Source: an uncultured bacterium
GTDB lineage: Bacteria > Pseudomonadota > Alphaproteobacteria > Sphingomonadales > Sphingomonadaceae
Assembly (NCBI GenBank): GCA_903884945.1
Contig: CAISGR010000236.1
Location: forward strand, 1 to 38,938
Reading direction: 5' to 3'
DNA: 38,938 nucleotides
In this document: one piece after another, positions 18,104-26,667 of the stretch
How positions within the stretch are numbered: position 1 is the first letter of the stretch
Layout: the number at the start of each line of letters is the position of its first letter
Made by a program: the position numbers and the translations under genes
Notes under the pieces: model-generated
Told to the model about the DNA's origin: nothing
Seen by the model: only the letters and a program-made list of their open reading frames with translations
The model's database searches: none

Positions 18104-18712
18104 ATGGGGAAGGCGGGCTGGATTGCGCTCGGCGTGCTGCTGTCGAGTCAGTCGACCGTGGCGCTCGCGCGAAACAAGGAGGCGGAACCGGTGCCGCTCG
18201 TCAATCCGGCCACCTGGTTCGATGAGGACAGTTATCCACCCGAGGCGCTTCGCGCAGGCGCCCAGGGCCGGGCGGTCGTTCGCCTGACGATCGACGAGCA
18301 CGGTACGCCGTCGCAATGCTATGTCGCCGTGAGCGCCGGCAATGCGGCGCTGGATACCGGGACCTGCAATCTCGCGATGACGCATGGGCGCTTCACGCCG
18401 GCGCGCGACGCGCACGGCAATCCGCGACCATCGACCTATCTCCTGCCGGTACGCTGGGTACTCCCGGAGGACGTCCCCGAAGTCGACCTCGGCGGCGGGC
18501 GGCATGTGTTCGCGGACCAGATCGTCAAGCTCTCACTGGATGAAACCGGCGCAGTGACGGCCTGCAAGACGGTGAAGAACGCCGTCTCGATCCTCGATCC
18601 CTGCAGCGCATACCCGAAGGACGTCCGACCGTTCGGCGCGCCTACGCGGGGCGGCAAGCCGATTCCGGCGACGGTGACCATGACATCGCAAGTGTATATG
18701 GATGGCGACTGA
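18104..18712 (+). CDS. Periplasmic protein with duplicated TonB C-terminal domain
   Basis: The product is 202 residues from the ATG at 18104 (GGGGGA upstream; a longer frame from 18005 has no signal). A Sec signal peptide (MGKAGWIALGVLLSSQ... ALA) is followed by a TonB-CTD-like unit with WFDEDSYPPEALRAGAQGR, a Cys pair, GRFTPARDAHG and PVRWVLPE. A weaker second copy (about residues 130-200: VKLSLDETGAVTACKTV, a second Cys, IPATVTMTSQVYM) suggests an internal duplication. There is no membrane anchor or Pro-rich linker, so it is not a classical TonB; it is probably a soluble periplasmic protein that contacts receptors or other proteins. The next gene encodes a clear paralogue. The function is inferred from fold only. 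Confidence 0.75.
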   Translation: MGKAGWIALGVLLSSQSTVALARNKEAEPVPLVNPATWFDEDSYPPEALRAGAQGRAVVRLTIDEHGTPSQCYVAVSAGNAALDTGTCNLAMTHGRFTPARDAHGNPRPSTYLLPVRWVLPEDVPEVDLGGGRHVFADQIVKLSLDETGAVTACKTVKNAVSILDPCSAYPKDVRPFGAPTRGGKPIPATVTMTSQVYMDGD

Positions 18713-18724
18713 AGGCGGGCGCGC

Positions 18725-19183
18725 ATGATCATCGGAGAGGGCAGGAGCGTCACGATCGCGGTGGTGGCCACGGGCTTCGTGCTGTTCGTGCTGCTGGTGG
18801 TGATGGTCGTGATCGGGTTCGAGCAATATGGGCCCAGTGTATGGAAAGCGCTGGGCAGGCGGGTCGTGCCGTTACCGGATCGCTCGCTCGCCCTTTCCGG
18901 GCCGAGCGGCAATCCCGCGCAATGGTTCGGCGGAGACGCCTATCCGCCGGATGCGATCAGGAGGGGCGAGCAGGGCCGGACCGTCGCGCGGGTTCGGCTC
19001 GATGCCGCGGGGTGGCCCAGTTCCTGCGTCATCGCGACGAGCAGCGGTTCGAAGAGCCTGGATTCAGCAACATGCGCGATCCTGATGCGGCAGGCGCGCT
19101 TCGAACCGGCCCGGGACAGGGACGGCGGCGCTATCGCCAGCGACTATACCGTTCCCGTGCGCTGGGTCTTGCCGGATCGGTAA
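18725..19183 (+). CDS. Membrane-anchored TonB C-terminal-domain protein
   Basis: The 152-residue protein has one N-terminal transmembrane helix (about residues 9-31, rich in Val, Leu and Ile) and then a short linker. Its C-terminal domain is strongly similar to that of the preceding gene: NPAQWFGGDAYPPDAIRRG, GRTVARVRLDAAG, a Cys pair, ARFEPARDRDG and VPVRWVLPDR. The layout (inner-membrane anchor with periplasmic C-terminal domain) fits a short energy-transducing TonB variant, although the long Pro-rich spacer of classical TonB is absent and the protein could barely span the periplasm. It lies 12 bases after its paralogue and 64 bases before the LysR gene, upstream of an operon that encodes a TonB-dependent receptor. 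Confidence 0.75.
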   Translation: MIIGEGRSVTIAVVATGFVLFVLLVVMVVIGFEQYGPSVWKALGRRVVPLPDRSLALSGPSGNPAQWFGGDAYPPDAIRRGEQGRTVARVRLDAAGWPSSCVIATSSGSKSLDSATCAILMRQARFEPARDRDGGAIASDYTVPVRWVLPDR

Positions 19184-19247
19184 TGCCGCACGGGCGATCC
19201 GGCGCTGACGGATTGCGGTTTTCCCGCCCGCAGCGGAAGAGGGCGCC

Positions 19248-20150
19248 ATGCTCACGCGATTCGCCATCTATTTCGACGAGGTCGCCCGGCGCGGATCGAT
19301 CCGTCGCGCGTCCGAGCACCTCAACGTCGCGCCCTCGGCGATCGACCGCCAGATCCTCAAGATGGAAGAGCGGCTTGCGGTTCCGCTGTTCGATCGACGC
19401 CCGCAGGGCCTCCGGCTGACGGCTGCGGGCGAACTGCTAATCACCATGCTGCGCCGCTGGCGCCGGGAACTGCGCACGGCCGAGGCGCAGATCGACGAGA
19501 TGCGCGGGCTGCGCCGGGGTGAAGTCACGCTCGCGCTGGCCGAAGGCAGCGGGGAACTCGTCACACGCAGCCTGTTGCAGTTCCGCGAAGTCTATCCCGG
19601 CATCGTCTTTCATCTGCAGATTGCGGCGTCGCAGACGGTGGTCGATCTGGTGCTGCGCGGCGAAGTCGATATCGGGGTGACCTTCAACCCGCCGGAGCGT
19701 CCCGAATTGCGCGTCGAACGGGCGCTGGTGTACCAGATCGGCGCGGTGGTGCCGCCGGGTCATCCACTGGCGGAACATGTCGAGGTAACGCTCGATCAAT
19801 GTTCGGCTTTTCCGCTCGTGGGCCCCGATGAGGCGCATTCGCTTCGGGCGGTGGTGGATCGCGCCTGGGCCGCCAATATCGGCGGCAGCCCACGCTTTTC
19901 GGCCAGTGCCAACAGCGTCGAACTGATCAAGGCGTTGGTGATGGGCGGCATGGGGGTCGGCCTGCTGACCCCTGTCGATATCGTCGCCGAGGCGGAACAG
20001 GGGCTCCTGATATGCGTGCCGCTGACCGGCAGCCGGATTCCGCTTTCGGTGCTCTCGATCATCAGCGCAGCCGGCCGCCAGTCCTCGCCGCCCGCCGCCT
20101 TGCTGATGCGGCACCTTGCGAGCGCGGCGATCACCGAAAGACCGGCCTGA
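19248..20150 (+). CDS. LysR-family transcriptional regulator
   Basis: The product is 300 residues, typical for LysR. The N-terminal winged helix-turn-helix includes FDEVARRGSIRRASEHLNVA, PSAIDRQILKMEERL and PLFDRRPQGLRLTAAGE. A co-inducer-binding domain of periplasmic-binding fold follows (GEVTLALAEGSGEL... GEVDIGVTF... MGGMGVGLLTP). It is the only regulator in the accessory block and lies 121 bases upstream of the ABC transporter operon on the same strand, so it probably controls that operon and perhaps itself; most LysR genes are divergent from their targets, and this one is not. The inducer is presumably the imported solute or its oxidation product. Confidence 0.93.
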   Translation: MLTRFAIYFDEVARRGSIRRASEHLNVAPSAIDRQILKMEERLAVPLFDRRPQGLRLTAAGELLITMLRRWRRELRTAEAQIDEMRGLRRGEVTLALAEGSGELVTRSLLQFREVYPGIVFHLQIAASQTVVDLVLRGEVDIGVTFNPPERPELRVERALVYQIGAVVPPGHPLAEHVEVTLDQCSAFPLVGPDEAHSLRAVVDRAWAANIGGSPRFSASANSVELIKALVMGGMGVGLLTPVDIVAEAEQGLLICVPLTGSRIPLSVLSIISAAGRQSSPPAALLMRHLASAAITERPA

Positions 20151-20231
20151 GGCGCGCGGTTGCTGTTGCCTTTTTTAGGACGCGATACCCGAAAAAAAGC
20201 GCTGGATAAGGTCTTTCGCACCTGCAACATC

Positions 20232-20253
20232 AATACAGCCAGTTTGGTGTAAT
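20232..20253 (+). promoter_or_regulatory. Candidate operator before the ABC transporter operon
   Basis: AATACA and TGTAAT form a 6-bp inverted repeat (one mismatch) around a 10-base spacer, 18 bases before the GTG start of the binding-protein gene. The same 121-base gap also holds T6 (20171-20176) and A7 (20192-20198) runs facing each other. Either could be the binding region of the upstream LysR protein. This is inference from symmetry only. Confidence 0.3.
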
Positions 20254-20271
20254 CGGTGCGAAGGGGCGGGC

Positions 20272-21312
20272 GTGGCGGACGGGATCAGCAGGCGGGGGTT
20301 GATGGGGGCGTCTCCGGCGCTCGCCCTTGTTGCCCTGGCAGCCTGTTCCCGCGGCGGAGGGGCCGCCAAGACCATATCGGCGCTTGGGCCGGCGCGGACC
20401 GTCGCCTGGGCGGTGGGAACGCCCGGCTCCGACTTCGTCCTCGAGCTTTCGCTTGGCGTCGCCGACGCGGCGGAGATGCTTGGCTGGCGCTTCACCCGCG
20501 TCCTGAATGCGCAGCCGACGCCGGATGCCCATGTCAACGCGATCCGCCAGGCGGTCACCGCACGAGCCGATGTCGTCGTGACGGTCGACTGGTACCAGGC
20601 GGTGGTCGACGAGGTCGCGGCCGGGCAGAAGCAGGGCGCGCATTTCGCGATCGTCAATTCGCTCAACAATCCCGCGGCGATGGCGCCGCTGAACGTTCCC
20701 TATGTCGGCCAGGATCCGCGCGACAGTGGTCGCCTGGTCGGCCAGCGTATCGGCGAGACGCTGGCGAAGCGCGGGGTCAGTACGGGCTCGGTGCTGGTCG
20801 GCAATCCCTTCCCGGGCTCCCTCAATGTGGAAGAGCGCATCGCCGGACTGGGGGAGGGGCTTGCGGGCACGCCGGGCCTGAAGCTCGTCAGCTTCCCCGA
20901 CGGCTCGGCGCAGGATGCGGCAACGTCGGTCGGATTGTACAAGGCGAAGATCGGCCGGCTTGGAGACGTCGTGGCCTATGTCGCAGCGAGTGGCGAGATG
21001 TCCGCGGTGCCGCTGTTCAAGGCGCTCGGCGAACTGGAACCTGCCGGGCAGAAGCCGCTGGTCGGTGGCTGGGTCAGCAGCCTGAAAGTGCTCAACCTCG
21101 TCAAGTCCGGCCAGATGGCGTTCGCGCTCGATGAGAATCTCTATCTGCAGGGCTTCATGGCAGTCCAGCTTGCCTGGTCGATGCTCGAGCGCCGGATGCC
21201 GGCGATGACCCTTGATTCCGGCCACAACTGGGTCGATTCAGCGAATGTGGACGCGATGATCGCGAGCTATCAGCGGCGCAAGGACGCCGCCAGGGCCTAT
21301 GGGCTTGCTTGA
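20272..21312 (+). CDS. Sugar-type ABC transporter substrate-binding lipoprotein
   Basis: The product is 346 residues from a GTG start with AAGGGG upstream. The N-terminus SRRGLMGASPALALVALAAC has a twin-Arg-like pair and a lipobox (LAAC), so it is probably an exported lipoprotein, perhaps via Tat. The mature part resembles the RbsB/Peripla_BP_4 class: WAVGTPGSDFVLEL, ADVVVTVDWYQ, FAIVNSLNNP, VGQDPRDSGRLVG, and VVAYVAASGEMSAVPLFKAL in the second lobe. It would capture the solute in the periplasm and present it to the permease encoded two genes on. It overlaps the ATPase gene by 14 bases. The class binds pentoses, hexoses, nucleosides, autoinducer-2 and related compounds; the ligand here is not known. 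Confidence 0.87.
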   Translation: MADGISRRGLMGASPALALVALAACSRGGGAAKTISALGPARTVAWAVGTPGSDFVLELSLGVADAAEMLGWRFTRVLNAQPTPDAHVNAIRQAVTARADVVVTVDWYQAVVDEVAAGQKQGAHFAIVNSLNNPAAMAPLNVPYVGQDPRDSGRLVGQRIGETLAKRGVSTGSVLVGNPFPGSLNVEERIAGLGEGLAGTPGLKLVSFPDGSAQDAATSVGLYKAKIGRLGDVVAYVAASGEMSAVPLFKALGELEPAGQKPLVGGWVSSLKVLNLVKSGQMAFALDENLYLQGFMAVQLAWSMLERRMPAMTLDSGHNWVDSANVDAMIASYQRRKDAARAYGLA

Positions 21313-22108
21313 CCCCGCTCCCGTCCTGCCCGAGGCGTGCGAGGTGAGCGAGGTGTCCGCCGCCGATGCCGCTCGGGCCGTCCCGGCGCTGAGCGCGGTC
21401 GGGCTGGGCAAATCTTATGGCCGGGTCGCCGCGCTCGACGATGTGGGGCTGGAGCTCTTCCCGGGCGAGGTGACGGCGCTGCTTGGCGACAATGGCGCCG
21501 GCAAGTCGACGCTCATCTCGCTGCTGTCGGGTGTCGCCCAGCCGAGCGCCGGCGAGATCGCGCTCGATGGCCGGGCGATCCGGCTCGATACGCCGCTGGC
21601 GGCGCGCGCAGCGGGGATCGCGACGGTGTTCCAGACGCTTGCGCTGATCGAGGATCGCAGCATCGCGGAGAATCTGTTCCTCGGGCGAGAGCCGGTGCGC
21701 TTCGGCTTCCTGCTCGATCGCGGGCGAATGAACCGGGAAGCGCAGATCGTGCTCGACCGGCTCCAGGTCAGCCTGCCGCCGGTGACCATGCCGGTGCGCT
21801 ACCTCTCCGGTGGGCAGCGCCAGGCGATCGCGGTGGCGCGTGCCGTGCTCGGCGGCAGCCGCATCGTCATCCTGGACGAACCGACTGCGGCGCTCGGCGT
21901 CCGTGAAACCGGCAAGGTGCTCGACCTGATCCGTCAGCTCCGTGGCGGTGGCGCAGCAGTGCTGCTCGTCAGCCACAATATGGAAAATGTCTTCGAGGTC
22001 GCCGATCGGGCGGTGGTGCTGCGGCTCGGCCGGAAGGTCGCGGACGTCCGCCTGGCGCAGAGTTCCCGCGCCGAGATTGTGCGCCATATCGTCGGGGGCG
22101 GTGCATGA
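21299..22108 (+). CDS. ABC transporter ATPase, sugar type, single domain
   Basis: The 269-residue protein has one nucleotide-binding domain: Walker A GDNGAGKST (63-71), the Q-loop region TVFQTLALIEDRS, signature YLSGGQRQAIAVARA, Walker B IVILDEPTAAL and H-loop LLVSHNME. RbsA-type importers usually have two fused ATPase domains of about 500 residues; this one has a single domain, as in FrcA-like systems, and must act as a homodimer with the membrane component. The ATG overlaps the binding-protein gene by 14 bases, and its stop overlaps the permease start (ATGA). The N-terminal 25 residues are a non-conserved extension, so the true start may be slightly downstream. Confidence 0.93.
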   Translation: MGLLDPAPVLPEACEVSEVSAADAARAVPALSAVGLGKSYGRVAALDDVGLELFPGEVTALLGDNGAGKSTLISLLSGVAQPSAGEIALDGRAIRLDTPLAARAAGIATVFQTLALIEDRSIAENLFLGREPVRFGFLLDRGRMNREAQIVLDRLQVSLPPVTMPVRYLSGGQRQAIAVARAVLGGSRIVILDEPTAALGVRETGKVLDLIRQLRGGGAAVLLVSHNMENVFEVADRAVVLRLGRKVADVRLAQSSRAEIVRHIVGGGA

Positions 22109-23124
22109 ACGCCTATGTGAGCCGCGCGCTGCTGAGCCGCCAGGCGGCGATCCTGCTCGTCGCGATCGGCCTGTTCGTCGGTTTCGCGGCGAACGCGCCG
22201 CATTTCCTCGAACCCCGGACTCAGTTCGAGATCCTTCGCGTCACGGCGTTCAGCCTGTTGATCGGCCTGCCGCTGACGATGCTGGTGATCGCGGGTGAGG
22301 TCGATCTGTCGATCGGCTCCAACTACGGGCTGACCAGCGTGCTCGCGGCGATCGCGATCATCGACTGGGGCTGGAATCCCTGGGCGGCGGCCGCGCTGGC
22401 GGTCGGCGTGGGGGGGATGGTCGGCCTGATCAACGGCCTAGCCGTGGTGAAGCTCAAGGTGCCCTCCTTCATCCTGACGATCGGCATGCTCAGCCTGCTG
22501 CGCGGTCTTGCCCTGGTGCTGACCATGGGATTGTCGATCGATATCCCGGCGACGGTCGAGAGCAGCTTCTTCGCTTTTGCCGGCGGCCAGATCGGACCGG
22601 TGCCCGCGCAGGTGCTTTGGGCCGGCGCCGCCTTCGCCGCGACCGGCTTCGTCCTGCACCACACCCTGTTCGGTGCGCGGCTCTACGCGACCGGCGGCAA
22701 TGCCCGTGCCGCGCTGCAGATGGGCGTCGATCCCGGGCGCGTGAAGATCTGGGTATTCGTGCTGCTCGGCCTGGCGTGCGGGCTGACCGGGGCGCTGACT
22801 ACCGGCTGGCTGCGGCTCGGTGCGCCGAATACGGGCACCGGAGGCGAACTCGCGATCATCGCCGCGGTGATCATCGGGGGCGCGGCGCTCAGCGGCGGCG
22901 TCGGCACGGCGACCGGTACGCTGATCGGTGCGCTGATCGTCAGCATGCTGCAGATCGGGCTGGTGCTGCTCGGCGTACAGGGAAACTGGGTGCAGGTGTT
23001 CGTGGGCGTGCTGATCGTCGTCGCCGCCTCGATCGAACCACATCTGCGCCCCGATGGCGCGCTTGGCGAATGGCTGCGGGGCCTGCGCCCCACTGCGACA
23101 GGAGGCCTGCATGGCGACCGCTGA
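22105..23124 (+). CDS. ABC transporter permease, RbsC type
   Basis: This integral membrane protein of 339 residues has 8-10 hydrophobic segments. Motifs of the BPD_transp_2 (RbsC) class are LTMLVIAGEVDLSIGS, INGLAVVKLKVPSFILTIG and the ATPase-contact region AIIAAVIIGGAALSGG. It forms the inner-membrane channel for the solute delivered by the lipoprotein, with the single-domain ATPase. It starts in an ATGA overlap with the ATPase gene and overlaps the following oxygenase gene by 14 bases. The tight coupling implies that the imported compound is handed to the oxygenase. Confidence 0.94.
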   Translation: MNAYVSRALLSRQAAILLVAIGLFVGFAANAPHFLEPRTQFEILRVTAFSLLIGLPLTMLVIAGEVDLSIGSNYGLTSVLAAIAIIDWGWNPWAAAALAVGVGGMVGLINGLAVVKLKVPSFILTIGMLSLLRGLALVLTMGLSIDIPATVESSFFAFAGGQIGPVPAQVLWAGAAFAATGFVLHHTLFGARLYATGGNARAALQMGVDPGRVKIWVFVLLGLACGLTGALTTGWLRLGAPNTGTGGELAIIAAVIIGGAALSGGVGTATGTLIGALIVSMLQIGLVLLGVQGNWVQVFVGVLIVVAASIEPHLRPDGALGEWLRGLRPTATGGLHGDR

Positions 23125-24154
23125 ACTACGCTATGACCGCGCGGAGGACGTCGCGATCGACGAGATTCCGGTCATCGATTTCGCTCCCTTCCTGAGCGGC
23201 GGCGCCGAAGAGCGCGCGGCCGTGGCGGCACGGATTTCCGAGGCGTGCCGGCACATCGGGTTCTTCTATCTGGTGGGCCACGGCGTGCCCGAGAGCCTGC
23301 GCCAGGCGGTGCTCGGCGAAGGACGCGCCTTCTTCGCCCGGCCGCTCGCGGAGAAGATGGCGTCGGCACCGCTGCTGGACGGCCAATGGTGCGGTTTCCT
23401 GCCGGCGCGGGGCGCGGCCGAGGGAACCCAGCCCGGCGGTTCGCTCACCGAGCAGGGCAGGGCGACGAAGCGGGTGTCGGGCGGTACGCTCGAACAGTTC
23501 AACATGATGCGCGTGCGCCTTGCCGACGATCCCAATTACGCCAGCGACGATCCGATCTATCAGCGCAACCGGTGGCCGGCCGGCGCGCCCGATTTCGTCG
23601 AGACGATGATCGTCAACCAGCGCGCGCTGCTCGGGCTGGGCACGGAACTGATGCGTGCCTTCGCCATCGCGCTCGATCTCGATGAGGAGACCTTCGTTCG
23701 CCAGCACCGCAGCCCGCTCGCCACCTTCGGGCTGAATTTCTATCCCGCACCGACCGAGGGTACGCCCTCCGGCGATGTCGGGGTGGGCGCGCATTGCGAC
23801 GCTTCCTCCTTCACGGTGCTGTTGCAGGACGATGTCGGCGGGCTGGAGGTGCGGGACGCATCGGGCCGGTGGATCGCGGCGCCCTATGTACCTGGTGCCT
23901 ATGTGATCAATATCGGCGACACGATGATGGGGCTGACCAACGGCCATTTCGTCTCGACGCTGCACCGGGTCGTGAGCCGCAGGCCGGTCGACCGCTTTTC
24001 CGCGACGATGTTCATGAATCCGGATCGCGAGGTGACCGTCGCTCCGATCGACCAGTTCGTCACGGACGAAAATCCGGCGCGCTACGCGCCATTCCTGAAC
24101 GACGATTACATGCGGGGGTTCTTCGTCAAATTCTACGACAGCATGTTCAAGTGA
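23111..24154 (+). CDS. Isopenicillin-N-synthase-like Fe(II) oxygenase (first copy)
   Basis: The product is 347 residues from ATG 23111 with AGGAGG upstream; it overlaps the permease gene by 14 bases. The N-terminal DIOX_N domain has IPVIDFAPFLSG and CRHIGFFYLVGHGVP. The jelly-roll core carries the iron ligands His228-x-Asp230 (AHCDASSFT) and His285 (STLHRVV), and Arg295-x-Ser297 (RFS) for the 2-oxoglutarate carboxylate. The enzyme should hydroxylate or otherwise oxidise a small molecule with O2 and probably 2-oxoglutarate in the cytoplasm. Translational coupling to the importer suggests its substrate is the imported solute. Residues 95-125 form a Gly-rich insertion after the N-terminal domain. 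The precise reaction is unknown; plant hormone, flavonoid, nucleobase and amino-acid oxidations all occur in this superfamily. Confidence 0.87.
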   Translation: MATAELRYDRAEDVAIDEIPVIDFAPFLSGGAEERAAVAARISEACRHIGFFYLVGHGVPESLRQAVLGEGRAFFARPLAEKMASAPLLDGQWCGFLPARGAAEGTQPGGSLTEQGRATKRVSGGTLEQFNMMRVRLADDPNYASDDPIYQRNRWPAGAPDFVETMIVNQRALLGLGTELMRAFAIALDLDEETFVRQHRSPLATFGLNFYPAPTEGTPSGDVGVGAHCDASSFTVLLQDDVGGLEVRDASGRWIAAPYVPGAYVINIGDTMMGLTNGHFVSTLHRVVSRRPVDRFSATMFMNPDREVTVAPIDQFVTDENPARYAPFLNDDYMRGFFVKFYDSMFK

Positions 24155-24281
24155 AGCCTGGATGTCCGAAACGGGCACAAGGTTCGGGGAGTTGGTTGGT
24201 GTTTGCGTGAGTAGGGAAAGACTGCCGGGGAGAGGTCTGAGACGAGGCTTGGGCAGCCGCTAACGCGCTAAAGGGTTAAAC

Positions 24282-26660
24282 ATGATCAGGACCGGATATC
24301 TGCTCCGTGGCGCCGCCGGCGCCGCGATCGCTACCGCTTTGTCTGCCGCAGCGCCCGTCTGGGCCCAGACGGCGCCCGATGATGCCGCCAAGGCGGCGCC
24401 GGAAGAGGAAAGCACCGTGCTCGTCGTCGGTCAGCGCCGTTCGGCGATCCTGCCGACCGAGACCAGCGCGACGGGGCTGGTCATGTCGCAGGTGGATACG
24501 CCGCGCTCGACCTCCACCGTGTCACTGGCAATGATCAACCAGTACAGCCTCACCACGATCCGCGATCTCACCGCGGTCACCCCGGGGGTGTTCACCGCGA
24601 GCTTTTACGGGGTAGACGGCTCGGTCAACATCCGCGGCGAATATGCCGATAATTTCTTCCGCGGGTTCAAGCGGGTGGAGAACCAGGGCACCTATATCAC
24701 CCCGATCGAGGGTGCACTGAGCCTGGAGATCGTGCGCGGCATCGCCTCGCCGGCCTTCGGCACGGGCCGCGCCGGCGGCTATGTCGATTTCGAGCCGCGC
24801 GGGGGACGAGCCGAGCGGTTCAAGGACGGCCAGGCCGCGGCCGGACAGGTCGACGCCTCGGTCGGTACCTACAACATGTTCCGCGGCGAGGCCGAATATG
24901 GCACGCCTTTCAAGATCGGCGAGTACAGCGCCGGGATCGATGTCTATTATGAGCATCTCCAGGCCTCGCAATATTTCCGCGGCATCGAGCCAAAGCATGA
25001 CCTCGCGCAGATCGGCTTTGCGACCGACCTGCCCGGCGGCTGGGAGTTCCAGGCGGGCGGGCAATATTACAAGGCAAGCGGGATGCAGGGCACGACCGGC
25101 GTCAACCGGCTGACCCAGGACCTGATCGACAACGGCAATTATATTTCGGGCAGCCCGATCGCCAAGCTCGTGTCGTCGGGCGCGTCCTATATTACCCCCG
25201 CGGACATCGTCGCGGCGGGCGGCGTCACCAAATTCTTCGGCGCCGTGAACAATTATTCGAAGCTCAACCCGGCGACGATCAAGACCGTGGCCCTCTCGCG
25301 GCGCACGATCCTGACCTCGCCCTACGATTTCGGCAATGTCGAGACGACCACCGCCTATTTCGACCTGGCGCATGACGTCGGTCCCGGCGTGTTCAAGATC
25401 CAGGGCTTCCTGGATGACATGAACGCCGACAGTTACAACGGCTATGGCTTTGCCAAGCGGTTGCGCGATCGTGCGGAGGAAATGCGGGTCTCGCTGACGG
25501 GCAAGATCCTGCCCGCCGACTGGATCAAGATCGACTATGTCGCCGGCGCCAATTATCGCAGCTACAAGGCCGACGAAGGCTATGTCTTCGCGCGGGGCTA
25601 TATGGTGCTCGACCGGCAGGACCTCTCGGTCGGCTCGACGCCGGATGACGTGTTCAACCCGATCTACGTCAGTGGTGCTCCCTGGGATCAATATTATCAC
25701 TCGACCGTCGACGAGGCGGGGGTGTTCTTCAATGGCTCGGCGAACCTGTTCGATCGCGTGCTGATCACCGGTGGTGCGCGCTACGATGCTTATGCACTCA
25801 AATCCTCCAATACCGGGTTGCTCGATTTCTCGGCGCCGTTGAACACCGTCTATCGCGCTTCGAAGGATGCGGTCAGCTGGTCGGCGAGCATCAGCATCAA
25901 GCTGCCCTTCGGGATCGTACCCTATTTCACCAAGGGCAAGTCCTATGCGCTGGAAACGACGCAGGGCGGCGCGGTGGCGCCGGGGAACGTCCGCGCGGGC
26001 ACCTTCCTGTCGCCGACCAAGCTGACCGAAGGCGGCGTCAAGGCATCGCTGTTCGACGACCGGCTGTTCTTCGCCTTTTCGGCCTATCGGCAGCAGCGCC
26101 GTCAGTCCGAACTGCTGACCGGCAATTTCACCGGAGCGACCACGGACGGCCTCGAGGGCGAACTGCGCTGGGCCGTGAACCGTCACTTCGGCCTGTCGGC
26201 CGTGGCCACGCGACAGAAGACCAAGATCTCCGGTTGCTCCTTCCTGGTCATCACTCCTTCGCAATTCGGACTGGCCAATACCGACGGGTGGGGCTTCATC
26301 TACGAGGCCTCGAGTTGCAGCTTTGCCGGCCTCTCGCAGGGTTATGTCGACAAGACCCAGCCCCGTTACGTGTTCGGCCTGTTCGGGAATTACGAGGTGG
26401 GCAACGGCATGGGCATCACGCTGGGCGGCAACTATGTCGACAAGACCAGCGGGCAGTTGCCCGGTGCGGTGCAGTTCCCCGACTATTTCCTGCTGCGCGG
26501 CTCGGCGCATTATGATTTCGGCCGCTACCGCGTCTCAGTGAATGTGAACAACATATTGAATACGCGCTATTACATCCCACAGCGCAGCACCGAGACCGAA
26601 GGCACGGCAATGCCGGGCGAGGGCCGTACGGCAATCCTGAAGCTTACGGCACGCTTCTAG
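24282..26660 (+). CDS. TonB-dependent receptor, siderophore-receptor-like
   Basis: The product is 792 residues with a Sec signal peptide (Ala-rich, cut near VWAQ) and SD AAAGGG eight bases before the ATG. The plug contains TVLVVGQRRSAI, LTAVTPGVFTASFYG, VNIRGEYADNFFRGF and IVRGIASPAFGTGRAGGYVDF, which resembles ferric-siderophore receptors (FpvA/FecA-like) more than the large receptor at the left end of the window. The barrel ends with a C-terminal Phe (LKLTARF). No N-terminal signalling domain is seen, so it does not drive an ECF sigma switch. It is placed between the two oxygenase genes, 127 bases after the first, and probably brings the substrate of the ABC system across the outer membrane. 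The substrate need not be a siderophore. Confidence 0.92.
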   Translation: MIRTGYLLRGAAGAAIATALSAAAPVWAQTAPDDAAKAAPEEESTVLVVGQRRSAILPTETSATGLVMSQVDTPRSTSTVSLAMINQYSLTTIRDLTAVTPGVFTASFYGVDGSVNIRGEYADNFFRGFKRVENQGTYITPIEGALSLEIVRGIASPAFGTGRAGGYVDFEPRGGRAERFKDGQAAAGQVDASVGTYNMFRGEAEYGTPFKIGEYSAGIDVYYEHLQASQYFRGIEPKHDLAQIGFATDLPGGWEFQAGGQYYKASGMQGTTGVNRLTQDLIDNGNYISGSPIAKLVSSGASYITPADIVAAGGVTKFFGAVNNYSKLNPATIKTVALSRRTILTSPYDFGNVETTTAYFDLAHDVGPGVFKIQGFLDDMNADSYNGYGFAKRLRDRAEEMRVSLTGKILPADWIKIDYVAGANYRSYKADEGYVFARGYMVLDRQDLSVGSTPDDVFNPIYVSGAPWDQYYHSTVDEAGVFFNGSANLFDRVLITGGARYDAYALKSSNTGLLDFSAPLNTVYRASKDAVSWSASISIKLPFGIVPYFTKGKSYALETTQGGAVAPGNVRAGTFLSPTKLTEGGVKASLFDDRLFFAFSAYRQQRRQSELLTGNFTGATTDGLEGELRWAVNRHFGLSAVATRQKTKISGCSFLVITPSQFGLANTDGWGFIYEASSCSFAGLSQGYVDKTQPRYVFGLFGNYEVGNGMGITLGGNYVDKTSGQLPGAVQFPDYFLLRGSAHYDFGRYRVSVNVNNILNTRYYIPQRSTETEGTAMPGEGRTAILKLTARF

Positions 26661-26667
26661 GCGGATG

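Noticed and set aside
16849..18105. 418-codon frame overlapping argJ on the same strand in another phase
   Set aside because: Arg-rich shadow frame; argJ in the other phase has the conserved cleavage site and motifs.
24155..24281. Fur-box or riboswitch before the siderophore-like receptor
   Set aside because: Nothing resembling the AT-rich Fur palindrome or a known riboswitch core is visible in this GC-rich 127-base gap; only a ribosome binding site and a weak 5-bp inverted repeat are seen.
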